From the NCBI GenBank assembly GCA_002102555.1, contig MCFL01000243.1, positions 1 to 36,060 of the forward strand: a stretch of 36,060 nt of DNA, written 5' to 3'. Numbering within the stretch: the stretch's first letter is position 1; each line of letters begins with the position of its first letter. The notes under the pieces are model-generated. The model had not been told where the DNA came from. It worked only from the letters and a program-made list of their open reading frames with translations, and did not search any database. Below, piece after piece: positions 1 to 8,908 of the stretch. Source of the DNA: Catenaria anguillulae PL171 (Eukaryota > Blastocladiomycota > Blastocladiomycetes > Blastocladiales > Catenariaceae). A program made the translations under genes and the position numbers.

Positions 1-14
1 AGTGTGCAGAGCGG

Positions 15-122
15 TGAACTGCTGGGTCATGGATCACAAACGCAAACACACAACAACTCGATACTCCTCACATGCACACACGTGAACGACATACACATAC
101 ACTCTCCTACACAACCCCAACA
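15..122 (-). repeat. Reversed fragment of the Gypsy-1 LTR
   Basis: This stretch is the reverse complement of the first ~105 bases of the 210-bp LTR seen at 426-635 and 8699-8908. It ends at 122 with CCCCAACA, the reverse of the LTR start TGTTGGGG. Left of about position 15 the match fades. It is either part of a second copy running off the left edge or a rearranged LTR remnant. It lies in head-to-head orientation to Gypsy-1, only 300 bases away. Confidence 0.85.
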
Positions 123-425
123 GTTGGGTGAACCGCGCGCTGGTCGAGCGTGATTTGAGGGTCACCCGCTGGGGCCGGGGCACGCGCATGCATGAGGGTG
201 GTGAGAAGTTCCTCCCCCTCTGCAAGCAGGGCCGCGCGTTCGGCCGCAAACTCGCGCATGAGGTGTGCGCATGGGTGGCTTTGTCAAGGGCGGCGTGACC
301 TGATTGAAGCGCCTGGCGCTGTTTGTTGAGACACGAGCGTTTTGCCTGGATCTCAGCAATCCCCTTACTCAACTCGTCGGTCACTGCGTCGGCGGCTTCC
401 TGGGTTGTGCGTTTCTGGTTGTCAA
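123..425 (-). other. Unassigned flank with a weak minus-strand coiled-coil-like frame
   Basis: This 300-base stretch between the reversed LTR fragment and the Gypsy-1 5' LTR has no recognised family. On the minus strand, from 384, a short frame reads MTDELSKGIAEIQAKR and continues rich in Ala, Glu, Gln and Leu, as in a coiled coil. A retroelement gag remnant is one possibility, but there is no motif to prove it. It does not clearly match the LINE sequence expected on this side if Gypsy-1 had simply inserted into LINE copy 1. Confidence 0.25.
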
Positions 426-635
426 TGTTGGGGTTGTGTAGGAGAGTGTATGTGTATGTCGTTCACATGTGTGCATGTGAGGAGTTATCGAGTTGTTGTG
501 TGTTTGTGTTTGTGATCCATGACCCAGCAGTTGGGCACCAACCCATGGTTAGCTCTCCAGATAATTCTGGGTCGTTTAGTATATACTACCCGTGCTTGAT
601 GACGTTCTAGTCTTACCTATGCAAGCACGCCAACA
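426..635 (+). repeat. Gypsy-1 5' LTR
   Basis: A 210-bp LTR running from TGTTGGGG to CCAACA. It contains a GT-rich first half and, near the 3' side, the TATA-like stretch TAGTATATACTACCC (about 578-592), a plausible core promoter. Its partner lies at 8699-8908. Confidence 0.95.
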
Positions 636-802
636 TTTTTTTCATCAAGTTCTGCCAACAGAATATCCCAGCACACAACAACCTGGCCGTCGTCGCTTAG
701 CCCCATCCATCGTCGCTTAGCTCCACTCATTGCCGACTCATTCCATCGGCCACAAATCCAACCACACTTTCGTCTCGCTCGACGTTGCACTTTCAAACAG
801 CA

Positions 803-2667
803 ATGGCCAACCTGACGGATCAGCAAATCGACACTATCGGTGCCCTTCAGCCCCACGCCATCCTTGAATGGCTGCAATCGGCGGGCGACGCTGCCAGCGA
901 GCGCTTCTTCGAGCGCCAAGCCATTAAGCTCACCAACACCGAACTGGTGACGCCCAACTCAACGGTCCTGCTGCAGGCCAAGCAGTACTATGCCAGGCAG
1001 CAACAGCAACTAGAGGAGCAGCAAGACCAACTTGAGCGCGACTACAAGGCGGACCCCACGATTGATGTGGATGCCCGCATCAAACCCTTGGAGCGAGGCG
1101 TCTCGCGCTACCAGAAGTACCTCAACAAGCTTGCTCCAATCCTTGAGCAGCTCGCCGCCAAAGGCAAAGCCGCGACCCATTCGCTGCGCCACCCAACAAG
1201 GATGCTGACAAAGAAGCAACCAACAACCCGCTGGTGTACATTCCAGCTGGTCAATCGATTGCCTCGGCGCTCGCTCGCATGACCTTTGAGCGAGCCAAGA
1301 CGGTCGCCGAGTTGGTGGCGCAGTTGCGTTTGCGGGCAGGTAACCACCAAGACACGATGGTGGCCAACCTCAAGCGTAGCATTTGGTACTTCTCCGAGCG
1401 TGCCCGCGCCGACATTTCACGTTTCCCAAACAATTTGGATGAGGGCGAGCTGTTCCGCCGCCACTGGCCCAAGCGCCATGCGCAACGGATGGCGTTCCAG
1501 GATGTGTTGCCGGTGGAGGGCAAAACGGTCGCCGACTACATCATCGCTGTTTCACTGGCATTGCTCGTGTACTTGCCCCGAGGCACGCATCGTGAGGACA
1601 ACCCCCTTTGGCGCTCGCCCATTGTCAAGAATATTGTCATTGGCGTCATTGCCTCGATCTGGCCGACCGAGGTCAAGACCACTTGGTTTGAGGCGGCCGA
1701 CAACACCTCGACGGACATCCGCACTGTGCTCCGCGAACTCAACAACCGCGTATTCCCGCGCATCGAACCTTCCATGTTCCGCCACCTCATTGGCACACCG
1801 ATCGGGTTCTACCCCAAAGTACAAAACAATGCCAAGTCGAGCACCACGAGCTCGAGCAAGTCGCCGACCGACAACAAGGATGGTGCGCAGACGCAGAGCG
1901 CCAAGGATGGTTCGCAAAACCATTCAGGCTCATCATCCCGTGGTGGCGGATACCGTGGTGGGCATCGCGGTGGTTACCGTGGCGGCTACACCAACAAGTA
2001 CACTGCGCAGAACGGGCACACAAGTAGCGCGGCCGATCATGGCCATCAGCAGCAAGGCGCAGCAGCAAACTCAGCTCGCCCCGCCGACGTGTTGGTGCTT
2101 GAGGCTGGCAATGCCGGATCCGCCGCCGACAATGCGTCGGCCAATGCTGGCAACAAGCGCGCAAACGAGGATGCCGCTGACGAGCAATTCTCCGTGCCGC
2201 CCAGCAAGAAGCGCAGGCAGGGCCGTGGTGCAGCAATGCCACACTCACCAACCAAGGCCGAAGCCCAGCAAATGCGCATTTGTTTCATCGAGCATGATTG
2301 TGCGGCCTGCTCCATGGCCTCGGATCTAGACGTGTCGGAAATTCCCAACCATCCGACTGTCAAGTGCAACAAGATCACGGCCTACAACAAGTTTGGCCGA
2401 GTGTTTGGCGACGCTCGTTTGGCCTTGCCCGAAAACAAGCACGACTTTGGCTCATTGGCCAAGATCATCGACGAGGGCACTGGCGCCGCATTCCTTGATG
2501 GCCTCATGGCCAAGTTTGAGAAGGCCGAGCTGTCCGAGCCGCTCGAGTGCATGCGCCGTATCAAGGCATTCATGGACGCTGTGGCAAGCGATCAGGATTT
2601 CGAGGGTGCACGAATGGCCACGGTGGCCGGTGCGTTCCTTTGCTCGTGGGCACGCTTGTCCCCATAA
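803..2667 (+). pseudogene. Gypsy-1 gag region
   Basis: This region begins with the protein start MANLTDQQIDTIGALQP and is followed by a long Ala- and Lys-rich capsid-like part. An Arg-Gly-Gly rich basic tract (about 1939-1990, with RGG and RGGY repeats) probably binds nucleic acid. A standard CCHC knuckle was not found, although a Cys-rich segment follows near 2280-2370. Assignment as gag rests on position (directly after the 5' LTR, before protease) and composition; the capsid fold itself cannot be recognised by eye. The region is not in one open frame. Confidence 0.7.
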
Positions 2668-3194
2668 GTTGCGCGAGGTTTCTTGGATCTTTGGATGCCA
2701 AGGTATTGGCCAGGATCAAGAGGAACGCAGTCTCTGTTGGCCGCCGCATTGTTTGGGTCTGTGAGGGGGGAGACGAGGTGCCGGTGCAGAGTGCTTTGTA
2801 TGGAGGCTGTTGGCAACAGGAACTCGGTCAGGGCTGGTCAAACCTCACCCTTGCCTGATCCATCATCCTTGAATGGCGGTGAGGAGAAGCGTGGAACGGA
2901 ATTTGACCGAGTCTTGGCTGGCACGTCCAATTCGGTTGCCACCGCTGACAAGACCATGCATGATGCAATTGAATGTACGTGCAACACCATTGCACCCGCG
3001 ATTGTCATACGGACAAAAGCTGACGTCCCCTGTTGGCACTCTTGCAACGCACAGAGTTTTTGTTGAGTGGTATCGGGCAAGCTGCCAGCAAACCACGACG
3101 AGCTCAAGGACCAATTGGTTGAGTCGCAGGACATTTGTGCAGTGGTATCGGGCAATCCGCCGGCTGACCAGCGCAAGCCCTTGGCTGCTGATCC
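2668..3194 (+). other. Gypsy-1 gag-pol spacer / start of pol
   Basis: Sequence between the end of the gag-like region and the ORF1-only insertion. It shows no long recognisable domain. A short motif, GTGGTATCGGGCAA, occurs twice (near 3067 and 3141) in similar surroundings, suggesting a small internal duplication. The downstream protease resumes after the insertion at 4773. Confidence 0.4.
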
Positions 3195-3212
3195 GCTTGT
3201 GAACGTGTTGTT
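3195..3212. repeat. Left target-site duplication of the ORF1-only element
   Basis: GCTTGTGAACGTGTTGTT here is repeated exactly at 4755-4772, on the other side of the insertion. An 18-bp duplication next to a poly(A)/poly(T) tract is the hallmark of LINE-type target-primed reverse transcription. Confidence 0.92.
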
Positions 3213-4754
3213 TTTTTTTTTTTTTGTGTCGCTACTACATGTATTTGACTTTAACCAACGCAAAACCTGGCCAAGAGAGGGGCAGCAGGAAGGGAGGAGT
3301 ACAAACACACCCACCACAATGGGTGGCGCAGGCAAGCAAGGGGGAGGCAGGCAAACGGTAGTAGGGGTCATTTAAGACCTGAGAGGGGGGACAAGGAAGA
3401 GCGGGGGGGGGGGGGAGCAACAAACACAACAACTAAGACTTGTTGAGGGTAAGGCCGGGGTATGCAATGGAACCCTGTGCCTTGGCCTGGTGGGCCCAAC
3501 TCTTCTCCCGCGCAGCCGCCAAGCGTTCCTCAAAGTCGTCGTACAAGCGAAGCTCGTCCAAAGCAACCTTGAGATCCACCTCGACAATGGCGAGGTCATG
3601 GTTGACCCGCATGTACCGCTCAGAGGTCTTGGCCCGGTGGGCCGTCAGCTCGGCCACATCCTCCATCGTTGACTCCAACGCTGGATTGATGGCGTCAGAC
3701 ATGAGCTCAAACTTTTTGGTGAGAGTCTGGAAGCCCGACAAGAGCCCCTCTACCGAACTGGCAAGGGACACCAAGCGTTCCTCAATCCCCTCAACTTCCT
3801 CTTTGGTTGCCGACAACCTCTTCTCAAGACCATCGACCCGGGCAACAACCTGCTTGGACACGTCCGACTTGAACGCCATTAGCAGGGCCTCTTGGTCGGC
3901 CATGAACTTGGCCATTTGTCCTTGCATGGCCATGATCTTGTCGGCCAAGTCATCGATCTTGCCACGCAAATCCTTGTCAAGGGTGTCGACCTTGTCGACA
4001 GCTTGCTTGGCGACATCAGCATAGCTGAAGCCACCACGTGTTGGCGCCGAGGCGCAAGAGCGAGACGAGGGAGGCAAGACCTTGGCAGTGGCGGGCTGCG
4101 ATGGGCAGGCCAGCTTGACATGGCCACGCTCGCCACAGGAGTAGCAGAGCTTGGCCGAACCGGGGAAGAAACGCAACTCGTGCCCATTGGAGGCAAGCTC
4201 GCCCAGGGCAACTGCATCCATGGCATCTTGTTTGGTCTCGTAGCGCCAAATGACACGCGAGAACGACCGAGCACGACTGTTGTCAACCAAGAGCGCTTGG
4301 CCCTTGGCAACCAGGGAACCGAGTTGGCGCACGGCACTGTAGCCGCACAAGACTTGTACGAGCACATCCTTGTCGGTGAGCTTGCTGGCCCAGTCTTGCA
4401 CATCGCCAACAACATGCAGGAACTGGCCGCGGAAAAAGCGAGGGGACTGGTCAATGGCAGATGCCATGTCTTGTTGATTGCCAAAGATGGCCTTGTAGAA
4501 GCGAGATCCATTGACAAGCTGCTCACCGGCAATGGCGGTCGACTTGTACTTGCGCTTGAGGTGCTCAAGGGCGGCATCTTGATTGACAGAGTGGGGGATG
4601 GGCCCTACCCAAGCCATGAACGGCGACGCCGGGGCGTCAACATCCATGGCGTTGGACATGGCGATCGTATTGTGTACACGGATAGGGGTTGCGGGGGGCT
4701 TGCCGAGTTGATTGCTTAAAGTTAAATGTCTTGGCTATGCATAGAGTTGGCCCT
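3213..4754 (-). mobile_element. ORF1-only non-LTR element ('half-LINE') inserted in Gypsy-1
   Basis: A 1.54-kb minus-strand insertion with a poly(A) tail (poly-T at 3211-3225 on the plus strand) and an 18-bp TSD. From its 5' end it holds a ~95-base leader, one intact 408-codon ORF of LINE ORF1 type, a ~205-base 3' UTR and the tail. It has no endonuclease or RT. Only the last ~40 bases before the tail (ending in an AATACATG..GTAGCGA-like motif) resemble the 3' ends of the RNase H-bearing LINEs in this window. The rest of its 3' UTR is different but recurs at 13289-13449, so it is a family and not a one-off deletion. It probably moves with enzymes made by the full LINE, like mammalian HAL1 elements. 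Confidence 0.85.
3433..4659 (-). CDS. LINE-type ORF1 protein with CCHC zinc knuckle and coiled coil
   Basis: An intact 408-residue ORF. Residues 1-165 form a globular part (MAWVGPIP, then LHVVGDVQDW and VIWRYETKQDA) that looks like the RNA-binding N-terminal half of LINE ORF1/gag-like proteins. Residues 172-185 form a perfect zinc knuckle, CYSCGERGHVKLAC (C-x2-C-x4-H-x4-C), typical of nucleocapsid proteins. From about residue 210 to 395 the sequence is charged and heptad-like (DLRGKIDDLADKI, VDGLEKRLSATKEEVEGIEE), a likely long coiled coil for oligomerisation. It should bind the element RNA in a ribonucleoprotein. The ATG at 4659 has G at -3 and is the first in frame. No RT is encoded beside it. 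The reading frame is undamaged, which suggests recent insertion or selection on the ORF. Confidence 0.85.
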   Translation of the reverse strand: MSNAMDVDAPASPFMAWVGPIPHSVNQDAALEHLKRKYKSTAIAGEQLVNGSRFYKAIFGNQQDMASAIDQSPRFFRGQFLHVVGDVQDWASKLTDKDVLVQVLCGYSAVRQLGSLVAKGQALLVDNSRARSFSRVIWRYETKQDAMDAVALGELASNGHELRFFPGSAKLCYSCGERGHVKLACPSQPATAKVLPPSSRSCASAPTRGGFSYADVAKQAVDKVDTLDKDLRGKIDDLADKIMAMQGQMAKFMADQEALLMAFKSDVSKQVVARVDGLEKRLSATKEEVEGIEERLVSLASSVEGLLSGFQTLTKKFELMSDAINPALESTMEDVAELTAHRAKTSERYMRVNHDLAIVEVDLKVALDELRLYDDFEERLAAAREKSWAHQAKAQGSIAYPGLTLNKS

Positions 4755-4772
4755 GCTTGTGAACGTGTTGTT
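4755..4772. repeat. Right target-site duplication of the ORF1-only element
   Basis: Exact second copy of the 18-bp sequence at 3195-3212; Gypsy-1 sequence resumes directly after it. Confidence 0.92.
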
Positions 4773-4929
4773 GCAAGATAATACACCAATTGTTGCCCAT
4801 GATACTCGTTCTGCTTCACCAAAGCGAATTAAGGTGAATGCCAAGCTGTCGCCAGTGATTGCGGTCCGCCGTCCAGGCCCGTGCCGCAACTGTCCACCTG
4901 ACTCTGAGCTGCATGATCAGCTCCACGCG

Positions 4930-5070
4930 TCGACTGGCCGTTTACAATTCAAGGCACTCACCCCGACCATGCTCACGTGTAGCTTGGACACGGGCAGTGA
5001 CCGCAATGTACTCCCAAGCAATATGCCAACCATTTCCGCGACCACGTTCGACCGCCGCCCAAGCCCATGG
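4930..5070 (+). pseudogene. Gypsy-1 aspartic protease region
   Basis: The stretch encoding LTCSLDTGSDRNVLPS (DTG codons around 4987-4995) carries the D-T-G active-site triad of retroviral-type aspartic proteases, which cleave the gag-pol polyprotein. It lies just upstream of the RT, the expected place. The domain is short and diverged outside the motif. Confidence 0.7.
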
Positions 5071-5399
5071 CCATCTGTGGGATCGGCGGCCTGTCGCCAT
5101 GCCTTGGCATTGTCAATACGCTCCGCTTCAACAGTCGATCAGACGTTTGTCGCTTTGGCATTTACGATTTGGATATCAACATTCCGCCTCTCATTGGCAA
5201 CACCACGCTCCACACACTCAGTATCAGCGTTGAAAACTTGGATCCCAAGCAGGGCAGGCAGCCGCGTCTCAATCCTGAGATTGACAAGCGACCTGCACTC
5301 TTCCCTGAGGATCAACCATCGCTCATCGCAGCGCTCCCAGACGATGTCCAGCGCCTGATCGACGAGAACGCGTCCATTCCAAAGGGCAATGCGTGCACC

Positions 5400-6240
5400 C
5401 ACCCGCTGTCCATGGTTGCTGTCAACATTCTGCCAGGCAAAGAACACCCTGTCCATGAGTGGGAGCGCCAATTCACGCACGAAAAGAAGGTCGTGGTGGA
5501 AGGGCAGGTGGGCATGTGGGTCGATGAGGATGTGATTGAGCGTAACGAGTTTGAGTCGCCGTGGAATTTGAATTTGGTGGTGGTGGAGAAGAAGGATGCG
5601 TGGGGTAACCACACTGGCTATCGTGTTTGCCTGGACCCGCATGTCATCAACAACATTACTCCCGACGACTCGCACGCTCTTCCGCTCATCTTTGACCATC
5701 TCGACGAGGCATGCGCCGCCAAGGTGTTTTCGTCCATTGATCTTTATGTGTCGTTCCACCAATTCCGCGTTTCTCGCCGCTCGCTTAAGTACCTTTGTTT
5801 CAAATGGCAAGGTGTGCAGTACCGCTTCAAGCGGGCACCATTCGGCCTCAAGGCATTGTCGTCGCAATTCCAGCGGGTCATGCAGTCCATCTTTGCCGAC
5901 TTGCCCTACGTGCGCGTGTACATTGACAATCTTGTCATTTTCAGCATGTCGGTCGAGGAGCACACGATTCATTTGATTGAAGTCATGCACCGCCTCAACC
6001 AGTTCAACCTTCGCATCAAACCGTCCAAGTGCCACTGGTACCGTCCCGAGATCCATTACCTTGGCCATGTCATCGGCAACGGCGCGATTCGCCCTGCGCC
6101 GGCCAAGATCATTGACATCCAGGGTTTGGAACGCCCCACGACTGGCAAGCAGGTGCAGTCGCTCCTTGGAACCGTCAATTACCTGCGGCACTTTATGATC
6201 AACATGGCCACGGTCGCCGCTCCACTTGACGTGTTACGAT
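5400..6240 (+). pseudogene. Gypsy-1 reverse transcriptase domain
   Basis: Ty3/gypsy RT motifs appear in the normal order: KDAWGNHTGYRVCLD, then FSSIDLYVSFHQFRV (motif A area), FKWQGVQYRFKRAPFGLK (motif B area), VRVYIDNLVIFS (motif C area), and HYLGHVIGNGAIRP with LLGTVNYLRHF at the end. The domain copies element RNA into DNA. It runs straight into RNase H in the same frame. Confidence 0.92.
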
Positions 6241-6329
6241 TCGCGACCGTCATCACAAACGACGGCTGGACGGTCGAGTGCGAGGATGCGTTCAACACGC
6301 TCAAGCACATGATTGCATCAGCGCCAGTG

Positions 6330-6750
6330 CTGCATGCACCCAAGTGGGACGAGCCATTCTTTGTCGCCACGGACGCCTCCAATGTGGGCGTTGGCGCTGT
6401 ACTGTTCCAGGGATCGCGTGACGAACCCAGGTACATCACCATGGCCTCGAGGGCCCTCTCTAAGTCGGAGCGCAACTACTCTGCCACCCGCAAAGAGCTC
6501 CGTGCCATCATTTTCGCGCTCGATAAGTTCCGTTACTTTGTTTCGGGTCGCCGGTTCACCCTTTTCACAGACCACGAGGCGCTCCAACACATTTTTTCGC
6601 AGCCCAAGCTCACGCCCATGCTCGAAAACTGGCTCGACAAGTTGCTCGAGTTGCCGTTTGATGTTGTGCACATCCCCGGCATCCTCAATGTCCTGCCCGA
6701 TTGCTTGTCGCACCTTTATCCGGTACCCACGGACGGCGTCGCCACATACA
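6330..6750 (+). pseudogene. Gypsy-1 RNase H domain
   Basis: Motifs FVATDASNVGVGAVL, SERNYSATRKELRAIIFAL and LFTDHEALQHIF are the three conserved blocks of the Ty3/gypsy RNase H (D, E, D). They are followed by the usual tail, MLENWLDKLLELPFDV and HIPGILNVLPDCLS. The enzyme degrades the RNA strand during reverse transcription. Confidence 0.92.
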
Positions 6751-7319
6751 GCGACTTCAAAACCCGTTTCGACATTCACTCGTCTCCGATTCGGGTGGAC
6801 GCAAGCTCGGGAGGGGGTGGGGTTCAGGCACAATCGCTTGACGAGCAGGTTCAAGAGTTTGTTTCAGCCATTGCCGAGGAGGTCAACGAGGATTTGATGG
6901 AGATTGATGAAAGGAGCAAGAGGGTTTGGAGCCTGTCAACATGCAAGTCGACCAAGTGGCCGCCCTGTGGCGGAGTCGATCATTTGGGACAACAAGTCGC
7001 CCGAGGAGACTCGTCGGGAGGCGAAAGCCATGGACACCATGTTGGATGCGCAAGAAGCGCGTGGAAGCAAAGCGGATTACTCGCTTGCCGCCGAGTTTGT
7101 CGAGCCACTCGACTGGTCCGAGGGAGCGTCTGGGATGTTGCAGCAAATCCTTGCCAGGGAAGCATTCGCGCACGAAGCATTGCCAATCAAGCTCGGCCCC
7201 ATTCGCCCAGCATTTTGCAACGAGTACGCCGATCTCGTCCTGGCTGCCGTCGACGCAAACCAACAGCCACAGCTCACCGACGTGCTTGATGGGCAACATG
7301 ACGGACCGATCACCCCGGT

Positions 7320-8280
7320 TGAGGAGCGCCAAGCCGCCCTTACGTCTGCCCATGCTCACGGTCATGCGTCGGGACTTGCGCTCAAGTCACGGCTCATTCA
7401 CGATGGCAAGTACTGGCCAAACATGCTCCGCGACTGCCGCAACTATGCCCAGCAATGCATCGATTGTCAGCGGCACACAGTCCGGACCCGCGGCTACCAC
7501 CGCCGCAAATGATTCACGCCGCACTGCCCATGGATCATCTCGCGATCGACCTGTTCACGTGCAACATGACTCCGGATGGTTTCAACTACGCTTTGCTCGT
7601 CATTGACATTGCCACCCGTTTCGCGTGGCTGTACCCGCTCAAGTCCAAGCGTGCCGAGGAGGTCGGTGACCGTTTGTACAAGCTCTGCTGTGACTTTGGG
7701 ATTCCCGCCATCATCCAATCAGACAATGGCGGCGAGTTTGACAACGCGGTAATTGCCCACTTGTCCTCCAAACTGGGCTTTGAACACCGCAAGATTACGG
7801 CGTACAACGCAAAGGCCAATGGCGCCGCCGAGCGTCTTGTCCGGACCATCAAGACCAAGCTCTTTGCCGAGGTCAAGGGCAATGTCCCTGAGTGGCCTGA
7901 CCGCCTCAAGGCTGTCCAATTTTGGTACAACCAGACCGTGCACCGTCGCCATGGATCAACGCCATTCTCGCTCATGTTTGCGCGCGCACCAGTCCCGCCG
8001 TCCGCGTCATCCTGGCCGGACGCAAAGAAACCCGTCACCTTTGACGAGTTGGGCCGCTTGGCTGAGCACATGGCCCGTGTTGTTTGGCCCGCCGTTGCTG
8101 AGCGCTCACAGCATTACTCCAAGAGGGCATATGAGCAGTTCATCAAGTCGCATCGGATTGTGCACGAGGAATTCCCACCAGGCGCGCTCGTCATGCGCAA
8201 GGTCGTTGTCAAGGGAAGCAACATGGAGCCCAAGTTTGAGGGCCCGTACACGGTGGTTCGGCGGAATACTGGCGGCGCAT
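7320..8280 (+). pseudogene. Gypsy-1 integrase domain
   Basis: An N-terminal HHCC zinc-binding module (HAHGHASGLALKSR, then GKYWPNMLRDC and CIDC) is followed by the catalytic core. Core Asp codons are at 7548 (MDHLAIDLF) and 7722 (IQSDNGGEF) and the Glu is at 7830 (NGAAERLV); the last two are 35 residues apart, the D,D-35-E signature. A C-terminal GPY/F-like segment (PKFEGPYTVVRR) follows. It would catalyse insertion of the cDNA. Confidence 0.92.
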
Positions 8281-8378
8281 ACCTGCTCAGGGATCGCACT
8301 GGTGACATTGTAGCACAGCGCGCTCCCGCCGACCAGCTGCGTTTGGTTTCTCTGGAAGGCAACATTTCCGCCGAGTCG

Positions 8379-8526
8379 TTTGTGGTCGAAAAGTTGTTGG
8401 ACCACCGTGTGTGCAAGGACAAGTCGTACTCATACTTGATCAAGTGGGCAGGCTACCCACTCGAGGACGCTACATGGGAACACGCGTCGCAGTTTGATAC
8501 TGAGGAAATCATTGTCAAGTACTGGG
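8379..8526 (+). pseudogene. Gypsy-1 C-terminal chromodomain
   Basis: About 49 residues ending the integrase read FVVEKLLDHR, SYSYLIKWAGYP, ATWEHASQF and IIVKYW. The Y-L-I-K-W-x-G-Y and T-W-E blocks are those of chromodomains, which read methylated histone H3 and in chromoviruses direct integration to heterochromatin. A basic tail follows to the stop at 8648. Confidence 0.9.
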
Positions 8527-8686
8527 CAACTCAAGCTGCCAAGGACCGTCCGTTGCCAACACCAGGCAAGACCAAAGCGGGCGAGCCCGAGTCGGAACCA
8601 AAGAAGAAGACGCGTCGCGTCATGCTTGGTCGCCGGTTTGATTTATGATTGGAAGAGTTCTTCACCTCCAGAGTATCGCTACCGCT

Positions 8687-8695
8687 GGGAGGGGG
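8687..8695 (+). other. Gypsy-1 polypurine tract
   Basis: GGGAGGGGG lies three bases before the 3' LTR start. This is the expected primer site for plus-strand DNA synthesis in LTR elements. Confidence 0.8.
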
Positions 8696-8698
8696 TGA

Positions 8699-8908
8699 TG
8701 TTGGGGTTGTGTAGGAGAGTGTATGTGTATGTCATTCACGTGTGTGCATGTGATGAGTATCGAGTTGTTGTGTGTTTGTGTTTGTGATCCATGACCCAGC
8801 AGTTGGGCACCAACCCATGGTTAGCTCTGGGAGATAATTCTGGGTCGTTTAGTATATACTACCCGTGCTTGATGACCTTCTAGTCTTACCTATGCAAGCA
8901 CGCCAACA
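8699..8908 (+). repeat. Gypsy-1 3' LTR
   Basis: A 210-bp partner of 426-635, with the same ends (TGTTGGGG and CCAACA) and the same TATA-like motif. It differs from the 5' copy by only a few percent. Confidence 0.95.

Larger units (their letters stand above)
426..8908 (+). mobile_element. Gypsy-1: chromodomain Ty3/gypsy LTR retrotransposon (chromovirus)
   Basis: The element is bounded by two 210-bp direct repeats, each starting TGTTGGGG and ending CCAACA. Inside, in order, are gag, an aspartic protease motif, reverse transcriptase, RNase H, integrase and a C-terminal chromodomain, the order of the chromovirus branch of Ty3/gypsy. A polypurine tract sits directly before the 3' LTR. The flanking bases are GTCAA on the left and GTCGA on the right, a near-match to a 5-bp target duplication. 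The two LTRs differ by roughly six substitutions and two small indels, so the insertion is fairly young. The coding part is spread over several frames with an estimated three to five breaks. It also carries a 1.5-kb insertion (3213-4754), so it is a fossil. Confidence 0.93.

Noticed and set aside
3440-4024. Plus-strand frame of 194 codons opposite the ORF1 protein
   Set aside because: It is a shadow of the minus-strand ORF1, which has a zinc knuckle and coiled coil; the plus frame is Ser/Arg-rich without motifs.
5139-6191. Minus-strand 350-codon frame opposite the Gypsy-1 RT
   Set aside because: The plus strand carries clear RT motifs; the minus frame is its mirror and matches no family.
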